In this document: positions 1-6,493 of the stretch, in pieces | How the letters are laid out: each line of letters begins with the position of its first letter | How positions within the stretch are numbered: the stretch's first letter is position 1 | DNA from: UPXZ01 sp964634605 | GTDB lineage: Bacteria; Bacteroidota; Bacteroidia; Bacteroidales; Paludibacteraceae | Length of the DNA stretch: 17,114 nt | Assembly: GCA_964634605.1 (NCBI GenBank) | Contig: CAZWLJ010000053.1 | Location: 1-17,114 of the forward strand | Reading direction: 5' to 3' | Program-made: the position numbers and the translations under genes | The notes under the pieces: model-generated | Database searches by the model: none | What the model was told of the DNA's origin: nothing | Seen by the model: only the letters and a program-made list of their open reading frames with translations

Positions 1-82
1 AAAGATTTGCAAGATCAAAATCCAGCATAACCCTTATACCGCGAATTTCATAAATCTTGTTTTGAATAATCTGTAGTTCCAT
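1..82 (-). CDS. ORF6N domain protein, N-terminal fragment (runs off the left edge)
   Basis: The reverse strand from 82 encodes 27 codons before the window ends, beginning MELQIIQNKIYEIRGIRVML. This beginning resembles the start of ORF6N-domain (KilA-N/Bro-like) proteins, which are common in Bacteroidota and in phages and mobile elements. The family is thought to bind DNA, but its cellular role is not settled. The ATG lies 15 bases beyond the integrase stop codon on the same strand, so the two genes are probably cotranscribed as cargo of one mobile element. Only the N-terminus is visible, so length and integrity cannot be judged. The assignment rests on a short stretch recognised from memory. 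Confidence 0.62.
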   Translation of the reverse strand, partial: MELQIIQNKIYEIRGIRVMLDFDLANL

Positions 83-97
83 AACTATATTTATTAA

Positions 98-1531
98 TTA
101 AAAAGCCGCCTTTTTTAAGGGAATAAAAGTCGTAGGTTCATCTCGTTCGAAAGTATTTGACCAGAGTGATCTTTTCTCTTCCTCGGATAAACTGCGCCAC
201 ATTACCGAAATTCTAAGTTCTCTTCCTGGATCATCTGATAATGTGAAAGGAAGATTAAATAATTTCATTTTTTCGTTCTTAGAAAGACATTCAAAGAGTT
301 TGTCAAGCTTTAAATTGGAGTTGCTATTTTTTGTTTCTAATTTTTCCGCGAAAGAATTCATATCTGCGCTTACTTTTACATCAGTAATTCTGGCATAAAT
401 CTGAGTTGTTTTAATATTGGTATGTCCTAACATTTTAGAAACACTCTCAATTGTTACACCTTTTGTCAATGTTAAAGTAGCAAAACTATGTCGAGCAAGA
501 TGGAATGTCAGATCTTTGTTTATTCCACATAAAGCTCCGATTTCCTTTAAATACTCATTCATCTTCTGATTACTCATTACAGGAAGTACCTTATCATCAC
601 TTTGTTTACCATCGTATTTTTTTATAATTTGTAATGGAATATCAAGTAAAGGCACATTATAACTTACTCCGGTTTTCTCTCTTTTACTCATAATCCACAT
701 ACGTCCGTCGAAAGATTTTCGGATATCTGTTTGTCTCAAATTTTTAACATCTATATATGCCAAACCAGTAAAGCAACTAAAAATGAAAATATCTCTAACT
801 TTTTCCAGACGTTCAGTGTAGAACTCTTTATTGATGATTAAATCTATTTCTTCCTGTGACAGATAACCACGATCGGTCTTTTTGAATCTTATTTTGAAAT
901 TAGCAAAGGGATCTTTATGTATCCACCCATTGTTTTTAGCCATGATTATAATTGTACGGAATCTTTGCAGAAACTTAGCTGCAGTATTTTCTTTACATCC
1001 ACAAGTAGTCATCAGATAAATTTCGAAGTTTTGCAGAAACATATGATTCACCTCTTTTAATGTAATATCAGATGCATTGTAAAACTCGTTTATAAATGCC
1101 GCCATTCTTTTACGAGCCACTTCATACTTTTGATAGGTATCTTTAGACTTTGTAATTCCCACCAACTTAGCTATACTATCATTGTGACATTGAAACAGCT
1201 CCAAAACTGTTTGATACTTCATATCATTACCAAGAAAAACATTTTTGATTCGTTCTGCGTTCACATTATTTTCTTTAGTCAACAAATCATGGTAAACATT
1301 GTGAATACTTGTTCTAATATCATTCAATAGAACATTGATTTCTGAAGCTTCTCTGGTTCTTCCTGTAGCTGCTCCAGCCTTTGCATCCCAAAGGTCCGGT
1401 TTTACGTTTATCTTAGTATTAAATCGTGATGCCTGCCTATCAACAGTAATACGGCACATGATGGGAAGTGTCCCATCCAATTTCTGTTTGTCTCTTTTCA
1501 CGTAGAAAAGGATTCTAAATGTACTTCTCAT
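98..1531 (-). CDS. Tyrosine recombinase / integrase, Bacteroidetes conjugative-transposon type
   Basis: This 477-residue site-specific recombinase should integrate and excise a mobile element. Residues about 1-80 form the arm-type DNA-binding domain, about 105-215 the SAM-like core-binding domain, and about 220-385 the catalytic domain. Visible catalytic residues are K286, H344 and R347 in HLARH, H370 in MLGH, and the tyrosine nucleophile Y379 in TTQIY. The position of the first catalytic arginine reads FTGLAYIDV, with alanine near 258. IntDOT-type integrases of Bacteroides are known to lack this arginine too, so it does not argue for inactivity. The last 90 residues are a C-terminal extension. 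The gene is AT-rich compared with the backbone, reads away from the nearby tRNA-Asp gene, and is followed within 15 bases by an ORF6N gene. The 97 bases upstream of it hold no promoter that I can support. Confidence 0.93.
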   Translation of the reverse strand: MRSTFRILFYVKRDKQKLDGTLPIMCRITVDRQASRFNTKINVKPDLWDAKAGAATGRTREASEINVLLNDIRTSIHNVYHDLLTKENNVNAERIKNVFLGNDMKYQTVLELFQCHNDSIAKLVGITKSKDTYQKYEVARKRMAAFINEFYNASDITLKEVNHMFLQNFEIYLMTTCGCKENTAAKFLQRFRTIIIMAKNNGWIHKDPFANFKIRFKKTDRGYLSQEEIDLIINKEFYTERLEKVRDIFIFSCFTGLAYIDVKNLRQTDIRKSFDGRMWIMSKREKTGVSYNVPLLDIPLQIIKKYDGKQSDDKVLPVMSNQKMNEYLKEIGALCGINKDLTFHLARHSFATLTLTKGVTIESVSKMLGHTNIKTTQIYARITDVKVSADMNSFAEKLETKNSNSNLKLDKLFECLSKNEKMKLFNLPFTLSDDPGRELRISVMWRSLSEEEKRSLWSNTFERDEPTTFIPLKKAAF

Positions 1532-1628
1532 AAGCTCATTTTTTAATGTTGTAAAATTACGTTTAACTATTTGTAAATGAGTTTTATGAAGCTAGCCAAA
1601 TAAGGACTAATTACAGCCAATTCCTGAC

Positions 1629-1694
1629 AAACTGTACCCCCTGCGTTTTGATTTACTGTACCCCCCGCATGATTTTTCAAAAGGGGTACAGTTT
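1629..1694. repeat. Three copies of an AACTGTACCCC-like motif: 12-bp inverted pair plus an internal direct copy
   Basis: AAACTGTACCCC at 1629-1640 is repeated perfectly in inverted orientation at 1683-1694 (GGGGTACAGTTT). A near copy, TACTGTACCCCCC, lies at 1654-1666 in direct orientation, 24 bases after the first. Flanking TTTTGA (1646) and TCAAAA (1677) extend the symmetry. Repeated motifs with this spacing resemble the multi-repeat ends of IS21-family elements. They could instead be arm-type sites for the adjacent integrase. No transposase is present, so this may be a remnant end or a recombinase/regulator binding region. The repeats are directly visible; the origin is a guess. Confidence 0.55.
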
Positions 1695-1756
1695 AGAGTC
1701 TGTACTTTGTCATAATTAGGAATTATCTTGTCTTTCGCATAAGACATTTTAAACAG

Positions 1757-1793
1757 AAAAAGCCCCTCATATTCATTGAATATGAAGGGCTTG
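1757..1793 (-). terminator. Rho-independent terminator downstream of tRNA-Asp
   Basis: The arms AAGCCCCTCATATTC and GAATATGAAGGGCTT pair with a single mismatch around a short loop. On the minus strand the hairpin is followed by a T-run (GGGGCTTTTTCTG). It starts about 33 bases past the tRNA 3' end, as expected for termination of the tRNA transcript. It would also insulate the tRNA from the integrase gene. Confidence 0.8.
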
Positions 1794-1825
1794 TCTTACT
1801 TTTGGAATCTCTTGTCTTAGACCCC

Positions 1826-1902
1826 TGGCGGTATGGACGGGACTCGAACCCGCGACCCCCTGCGTGACAGGCAGGTATTCTAACCAACTGAACTACCACA
1901 CC
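1826..1902 (-). tRNA. tRNA-Asp (anticodon GTC)
   Basis: On the minus strand a 77-base cloverleaf is readable. The acceptor arm GGTGTGG pairs with CCATACC (one G-T), and the D-loop reads AGTTCAGTTGGTTAGAAT. The anticodon stem CCTGC/GCAGG encloses CTGTCAC, giving anticodon GTC. The T arm has GGTTCGAGTCC. The discriminator is G and the CCA tail is encoded (1826-1828). A strong Bacteroidetes-type promoter lies upstream and a hairpin terminator downstream. The 3' end points at the integrase, so this gene is a candidate attachment site for that element. Confidence 0.96.
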
Positions 1903-1947
1903 ATTTGTTTTTTTTCATCAAAGAACCGTTGTTCTCATTTGCGGATG

Positions 1948-1978
1948 CAAAGATACGTCAAAACTTTGAATCTGCAAA
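1948..1978 (-). promoter_or_regulatory. Bacteroidetes-type promoter of tRNA-Asp
   Basis: On the minus strand TTTG (1975-1978) is followed by exactly 19 bases and then TATCTTTG (1948-1955). This is a full match to the Bacteroides consensus TTTG-N19-TAnnTTTG. Transcription should begin near 1941, about 40 bases before the mature 5' end of the tRNA at 1902. Confidence 0.8.
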
Positions 1979-2045
1979 TGCTTTCGGATTTTTTTTTGAA
2001 AAAAAATGTATTTGTGTCTTCCACAACAAAAAAAACGGCAACTAT

Positions 2046-2077
2046 TTTGAATTTTTCATCATTTTACTATAAATTTA
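2046..2077 (+). promoter_or_regulatory. Possible promoter of the acyl-CoA synthetase gene
   Basis: TTTG (2046-2049) and TAAATTTA (2070-2077) are separated by 20 bases and lie about 40 bases before the ATG at 2120. The downstream box misses the final G of TAnnTTTG, and the region is AT-rich, so chance matches are likely. Apart from this and the tRNA promoter, the gap from 1903 to 2119 holds nothing I can support; an open frame there overlaps the tRNA and is not credible. Confidence 0.38.
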
Positions 2078-2119
2078 CACGCTTAAAAATCAAATATTCA
2101 TTAAAAACGCATCACAATA

Positions 2120-3883
2120 ATGGAAGTTACAAGGTTATATGATATTCTGGATCGTTATCTGGAAAAGTTTCCCGGACAGGATACTGCGCTTGCTTCGAAA
2201 AAAGGAGGTGTCTGGCATAAAATAAGTATACAGGATTATGTCACTAAAACAAATCTGATCAGTTATGGTCTGATGGCTATCGGTGTGGAAAAAGGCGACA
2301 GGGTAGGACTGGTTAGTGGTAACCGGCCCGAATGGAACATGATAGACTTTGCAATAATGCAGGTTGGAGCAGTTTCAGTGCCTATATATCCGAATATAAG
2401 TCAGGAAGATTACCGCCACATCCTTAACCATGCCGAAATGAAAGTCATTTTCATTGATGGTAAGGATTTGCGCGGAAAACTGGAGCCTGTCATGCCTGAA
2501 GTAAGCAGCCTGAAATCAATTTACACATTCAGCGAAGAAGGTGCCAGGTATAAAATCCTGAACGACCTGATTGAGCTGGGCAAAGCCAACCCGCAGCCCG
2601 AAAAACTGGAAGGTATAAAAGCCTCCATCCGTCCCGAAGAGCTTGCATCCATCATTTATACCTCCGGAACTACCGGGGTGCAAAAGGGAGTTATGCTCTC
2701 GCATTCGAACCTGGTAAGCCAGATTCATAGTCTGGAAATGACACCATCCGAATGGAGCAACAAAGCCCTGAGTTTCCTCCCGCTGTGTCACGCTTATGAG
2801 CGGATTCTTGTTTATCTGTATCAATACCTTGGCATGTCGGTTTATTATGCCGAAAGTCTGGCTACCATAGCTGAAAACATAAAGGAAATTAATCCCACGA
2901 TGATGAGTGCAGTGCCCCGGGTACTTGAGAAAATCTACGATAAACTCTATCTGGCCGGCAAAAAACAGCCTTTCGTCAAGCGGAGTCTGTATTACTGGGC
3001 ATTCAACCTGGCAACTCACTACCAGCTCGAAGGAATGAGCGGCTGGATGAAAGCAAAACTGAAGCTGGCCGATAAACTGATTTACTCCAAATGGCGTGAG
3101 GCGATAGGGGGTAATTTTGATATTGTGGTGTCGGGTGGCTCTGCAATACAGCAGCATATGGCATCATTCTTTTCGGCAATCGGATTGCCGGTGTTTGAGG
3201 GGTACGGGCTCAGCGAAACTTCTCCTGTGATAGCCGTAAGTCAGCGGGGCAAACACGGGCGCAAATTCGGAACCGTAGGACCACCGCTTCCCGGTGTGGA
3301 AGTGAAACTCGGCGAACGCGACGAGATTCTGTGCCGCGGTCACAACGTGATGATGGGTTACTACAAGGATCCGAAAATGACGGCAGAGGTTATTGACAGC
3401 GATGGATGGTTCCATACGGGCGATACCGGAAAATTCACACCCGAAGGGCAGCTCATTATCACCGGAAGACTGAAAAGTATTTTCAAGACCTCGTTCGGCA
3501 AGTACGTCAATCCGCAGGCTATAGAATCGAAGTTTACCGAATCACCTTTTATTGAAAACATGATCGTGGTGGGCGAAAACAAGAAATTTGCCGCAGCGCT
3601 GATTGTCCCTGATTTTATTTACCTGAAAAACTGGTGTGGCATCCATAAGATAGCTTACACCACCAACGAGGAAATGATTAAGCATCCGGAGGTAACGAAA
3701 AGAATAATGGCTGAAGTGAAAAAATACAACGCATTTTTCGGGGACTACGAACAGGTGAAAAAGTACCATCTCCTGGCCGATGAATGGTCGGTAAATAATG
3801 GCTTCCTTTCACCTACACTGAAAATTAAACGAAAAGTAGTACAGAAATTCTACACAAATCAGATTGATAAACTGTTTGATTAA
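2120..3883 (+). CDS. Long-chain fatty acid--CoA ligase (AMP-forming acyl-CoA synthetase)
   Basis: This 587-residue enzyme should activate long-chain fatty acids to acyl-CoA through an acyl-adenylate, using ATP and CoA, in the cytoplasm or at the inner membrane. The adenylate-forming core motifs are all present: the phosphate-binding loop YTSGTTGVQKG at 180-190, GYGLSETSP at 361-369, the hinge region with HTGDTG at 432-437 and ITGRLK at 447-452, and the C-terminal catalytic lysine region LKIKRK at 567-572. The length is normal for bacterial FadD/FAA1-like ligases. The ATG at 2120 has only a weak ribosome-binding site, as is usual in this phylum. The gene appears monocistronic, ending in a hairpin terminator 84 bases after the stop. 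Chain-length preference cannot be read from the sequence. Confidence 0.93.
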   Translation: MEVTRLYDILDRYLEKFPGQDTALASKKGGVWHKISIQDYVTKTNLISYGLMAIGVEKGDRVGLVSGNRPEWNMIDFAIMQVGAVSVPIYPNISQEDYRHILNHAEMKVIFIDGKDLRGKLEPVMPEVSSLKSIYTFSEEGARYKILNDLIELGKANPQPEKLEGIKASIRPEELASIIYTSGTTGVQKGVMLSHSNLVSQIHSLEMTPSEWSNKALSFLPLCHAYERILVYLYQYLGMSVYYAESLATIAENIKEINPTMMSAVPRVLEKIYDKLYLAGKKQPFVKRSLYYWAFNLATHYQLEGMSGWMKAKLKLADKLIYSKWREAIGGNFDIVVSGGSAIQQHMASFFSAIGLPVFEGYGLSETSPVIAVSQRGKHGRKFGTVGPPLPGVEVKLGERDEILCRGHNVMMGYYKDPKMTAEVIDSDGWFHTGDTGKFTPEGQLIITGRLKSIFKTSFGKYVNPQAIESKFTESPFIENMIVVGENKKFAAALIVPDFIYLKNWCGIHKIAYTTNEEMIKHPEVTKRIMAEVKKYNAFFGDYEQVKKYHLLADEWSVNNGFLSPTLKIKRKVVQKFYTNQIDKLFD

Positions 3884-3966
3884 CTCCGTGTCAATTAAAC
3901 AGGCCGAAAAATTATTTTCTAATTGATTTGGTTGTCAGATTTATACGCATCGAAAAAAGCGAATCA

Positions 3967-4014
3967 AAAGAGAACGGTTTCTTCAAATACGGAGAAAGCC
4001 GTTTTCTCTTTTTA
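3967..4014 (+). terminator. Rho-independent terminator after the acyl-CoA synthetase gene
   Basis: AGAGAACGGTTTCT (3969-3982) pairs with AGAAAGCCGTTTTCTCT (3993-4009) with small bulges, followed by a T-run at 4007-4013. The rest of the 303-base gap (3884-4186) holds only the next gene's promoter. Confidence 0.75.
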
Positions 4015-4116
4015 AAAGGGGAAAACTCCGGCTGTTTTGAAGGATGATTTTATGGCGTAATACAGGGTAGTTTACTCCCCGAAGCTTAGTTAAACATTGT
4101 TAGTTATCGGGTTTTA

Positions 4117-4150
4117 CTTGCATATTTAAGATTTTTTTTTTATATCTTTG
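4117..4150 (+). promoter_or_regulatory. Promoter of the GT5-like / DUF4270 gene pair
   Basis: TATCTTTG at 4143-4150 is an exact match to the TAnnTTTG box of Bacteroidetes promoters. CTTG at 4117-4120 is a candidate upstream element, but at 22 bases its spacing is longer than the usual 19 or so. An uninterrupted T-run fills the spacer. The start of transcription should fall near 4157, leaving a leader of about 30 bases. Confidence 0.55.
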
Positions 4151-4186
4151 CATATTGTTTTCCAGATTGAGTAATCAGACATATAT

Positions 4187-5002
4187 ATGAAGGAAAAAAA
4201 GAATACCAAAATTTTATTTATCTCGCAGGAAATTTTTCCATACCTACCTGAGTCATTCATTTCAAATCAGAGTAGATATTTGCCGCAGGCGGTGCAGGAG
4301 AGGGGAAGAGAAACACGCACATTCATGCCAAAATTCGGGCTTGTTAACGAACGAAGAAACCAGTTGCATGAAGTAATACGACTTTCGGGTATGAATCTGA
4401 TTATTGACGATACAGATCATCCGCTTATAATTAAGGTTGCATCCATCCAGTCGGCACGCCTGCAGATTTACTTCATTGACAACGACGATTATTTCCAAAG
4501 GAAAAACACCGTGATGGACGACGACAGCAATGAATATAAGGACAACGACGAACGCTCGATTTTCTTTGTACGCGGTGTGATGGAAACGGTAAAGAAACTT
4601 CGCTGGACACCCGATATCATTCACTGTCAGGGCTGGATGACCGCCGTGGCTCCCCTGTATATCAAGAAAGCATACAACGACGACCCGTTTTTCAAAAGGT
4701 CGAAAGTAGTTTATTCGCTTTTCGACGATGAATTCAATTCGCCGTTCAATCCCGACTTCGGCAAAAAACTGATGCTGGAAGGAATACTGCCCGAACATCT
4801 TCAAAGTATCGGCGGAAAAGTGATTGACTACGAAGCGGTATCCCGGCTGGCTATTGATTTTTCTGACGGAGTTATACAGTCGCACAGAACTGTGAAGCCC
4901 GAACTGGTGGAATACACCAAATCGAAGGGAATCAAATTTCTTCCTTTTGTAGAGGACGAAGATTATGTGGACGAATATATTAAGTTTTACGATAGTTTAT
5001 AA
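4187..5002 (+). CDS. Glycogen/starch synthase catalytic-domain-like protein (GT5 N-terminal half only)
   Basis: The 271 residues resemble the N-terminal Rossmann half of GT5 glycogen synthases: KILFISQEIFPY at 8-19, MPKFG at 47-51 and DIIHCQGWMTA at 143-153, where true synthases read DIIHxHDWQTA. The signature KxGGL loop that binds ADP-glucose is absent; the corresponding place reads LPESFISNQSRYLP (20-33). The C-terminal half of a GT-B enzyme (another 200 or so residues) is also missing, with no frameshift to explain it. Stand-alone proteins like this are commonly annotated glycogen synthase in Bacteroidales and sit beside DUF4270 genes, as here (50-base gap, same strand). I infer that it is not a working glycogen synthase; its real role is unknown. 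Confidence 0.82.
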   Translation: MKEKKNTKILFISQEIFPYLPESFISNQSRYLPQAVQERGRETRTFMPKFGLVNERRNQLHEVIRLSGMNLIIDDTDHPLIIKVASIQSARLQIYFIDNDDYFQRKNTVMDDDSNEYKDNDERSIFFVRGVMETVKKLRWTPDIIHCQGWMTAVAPLYIKKAYNDDPFFKRSKVVYSLFDDEFNSPFNPDFGKKLMLEGILPEHLQSIGGKVIDYEAVSRLAIDFSDGVIQSHRTVKPELVEYTKSKGIKFLPFVEDEDYVDEYIKFYDSL

Positions 5003-5032
5003 CGCTTTTTTTTCTCGAATACGCTTTTTTTT
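5002..5032 (+). repeat. 12-bp direct repeat between the GT5-like and DUF4270 genes
   Basis: ACGCTTTTTTTT occurs at 5002-5013 and again at 5021-5032, a 19-base period. Neither copy forms a hairpin, so this is not an ordinary terminator. The T8 runs lie directly upstream of the next start codon and could be prone to slippage. Confidence 0.6.
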
Positions 5033-5052
5033 ACTTCTTAATTTACTGATGA

Positions 5053-6432
5053 ATGAAGATTAAATTCTTATTTCCACTTGTTGTTTTATTGGTTGTATTA
5101 TTTGTTTCCTGCGACAACAGCGAGGACAATGTTGGTATAGAGATACAACCATCGGCAGATAAAATAACTCTCAATTCAGATACATTTCATTTGTCAACCG
5201 AAACCACTCCCGTAGACCACATCGTTTCTCAACCCGATTCGATGCTGCTCGGAACATTCATTGATGATGTGCTGGGAACAACCCGTGCCGACATTCTCAC
5301 GCAGCTTGCACTCCCGACCCTGAACTTTACCTACCTGGATGAATCGGTAGCTACTACAACACCCGACTCGGCAGTGGTGACAATCGATTTCGATTCCTAT
5401 TTCGGAGTAAGTACTTCGCCTGTCGAAATCAGTATCTACGAAATGAAAAAAGCGCTGAATGAAAATGAGAATTACTTTTCAAGCATCGATCCGTCGTTGT
5501 ACGTGGATTTTAAGAAGAAACTCAACGCCGCTTCTGAACTGTTAACCGTTCGCGACGGGCTTACCGGCGTTAAAAACACACAACTCAGCGTTAAACTGTC
5601 GGATGAATTCGTGCAGCGTTTTTTCACAAAAAACCCATCTGTTTTTGCCAGTCAGGAGAATTTCATGAATTTCTTCAAGGGCTTATATGTTACTACCGAC
5701 TTTGGAAGCTCGGTGATGGTGAATGTGAAGTCTCTCTCACTGACGCTTTACTATCATTACATTTACAAAAACGACCCGATTCAGGCCAAAATAAAAGGGT
5801 ATCATACATTCCCGGCTAATGCGGAGGTTGTGAAGGTAAACCGCATACAGCACCCGCTCAGAACCCTGACTACCACTCCCGCCGATGAATTTAATTACCT
5901 GGCTTCACCAGCCAATTACCTCACCAAAGTTCGCATACCGATGGGACGTATTCGCCAGAGAATCAAAACTGCCGGCAAGCAGCTGGATGTCAACAGCGCT
6001 ATTCTGAAAGTAAATGTGCAGGACCGGAGCAAGTGGGGTACCAGTTCAATCATCCCGTATGTTTCAAGTATGCTGCTCATCAAAGAAAGCGACCTCGATA
6101 ATTTCTTTGTGAAACACCAGTTGCCTGTCGATACCGCATCGTTTGTTGCCATGCTGGGATATGAAAATATTACTGCCACTACGTATAAATACAATTACAC
6201 ATTCAACAACCTGAACAACCTGATAGAGAACGAACTGAAGAAAAACAATACCGACGAATACCTTGATATGGTGCTTGTACCGGTTTCGCTCGTGCAGTCG
6301 TCCTCTTCAAGTTACTCTCAGTCTGTACTCATTGAAGTGAATCAGAGTACTCAAATGGAGGCAGTTTCAATTTACAGTGGCAGAAACAGGGATATACCCA
6401 TGAAGCTTGAGGTGGTCTACAGCGGTTTTTAA
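5053..6432 (+). CDS. DUF4270 family lipoprotein
   Basis: This is a 459-residue exported lipoprotein of unknown function. A short basic start (MKIK) and a hydrophobic run to residue 18 end in the lipobox FVSC, with C20 as the lipidated cysteine. The residues after it, DNSEDN, are acidic, which in Bacteroidota often acts as an export signal to the outer-membrane surface. The remainder is beta-rich with conserved-looking blocks such as PDSMLLGTF near 62-70, typical of DUF4270. The gene follows the GT5-like gene in the same orientation and ends at a terminator shared with der. Pairing of these two families is recurrent in Bacteroidales, so a shared cell-envelope role is possible but unproven. Confidence 0.85.
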   Translation: MKIKFLFPLVVLLVVLFVSCDNSEDNVGIEIQPSADKITLNSDTFHLSTETTPVDHIVSQPDSMLLGTFIDDVLGTTRADILTQLALPTLNFTYLDESVATTTPDSAVVTIDFDSYFGVSTSPVEISIYEMKKALNENENYFSSIDPSLYVDFKKKLNAASELLTVRDGLTGVKNTQLSVKLSDEFVQRFFTKNPSVFASQENFMNFFKGLYVTTDFGSSVMVNVKSLSLTLYYHYIYKNDPIQAKIKGYHTFPANAEVVKVNRIQHPLRTLTTTPADEFNYLASPANYLTKVRIPMGRIRQRIKTAGKQLDVNSAILKVNVQDRSKWGTSSIIPYVSSMLLIKESDLDNFFVKHQLPVDTASFVAMLGYENITATTYKYNYTFNNLNNLIENELKKNNTDEYLDMVLVPVSLVQSSSSSYSQSVLIEVNQSTQMEAVSIYSGRNRDIPMKLEVVYSGF

Positions 6433-6458
6433 TAACCGGACTGAAGTGACAATATTTT

Positions 6459-6493
6459 AAAAATAGAAGAACTGTAAGGTTCTGCTATTTTTT
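6459..6493. terminator. Bidirectional terminator between the DUF4270 gene and der
   Basis: The arms AAAAATAGAAGAAC (6459-6472) and GTTCTGCTATTTTT (6479-6492) pair at 13 of 14 positions around a 6-base loop. A/T tracts on both sides let it serve both convergent genes. It overlaps the der stop codon (6492-6494). Confidence 0.8.

Noticed and set aside
1864..2142. Plus-strand open frame of 92 codons
   Set aside because: It begins inside the tRNA-Asp gene on the opposite strand, runs through low-complexity AT-rich DNA and the tRNA promoter, and has no ribosome-binding site or protein-like pattern.
2516..3157. Minus-strand open frame of 213 codons within the acyl-CoA synthetase gene
   Set aside because: Shadow of a strongly supported gene; no domain, signal or start context.
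4262..4885. Minus-strand open frame of 207 codons within the GT5-like gene
   Set aside because: Shadow frame; the sense gene has recognisable family motifs and a matching promoter.
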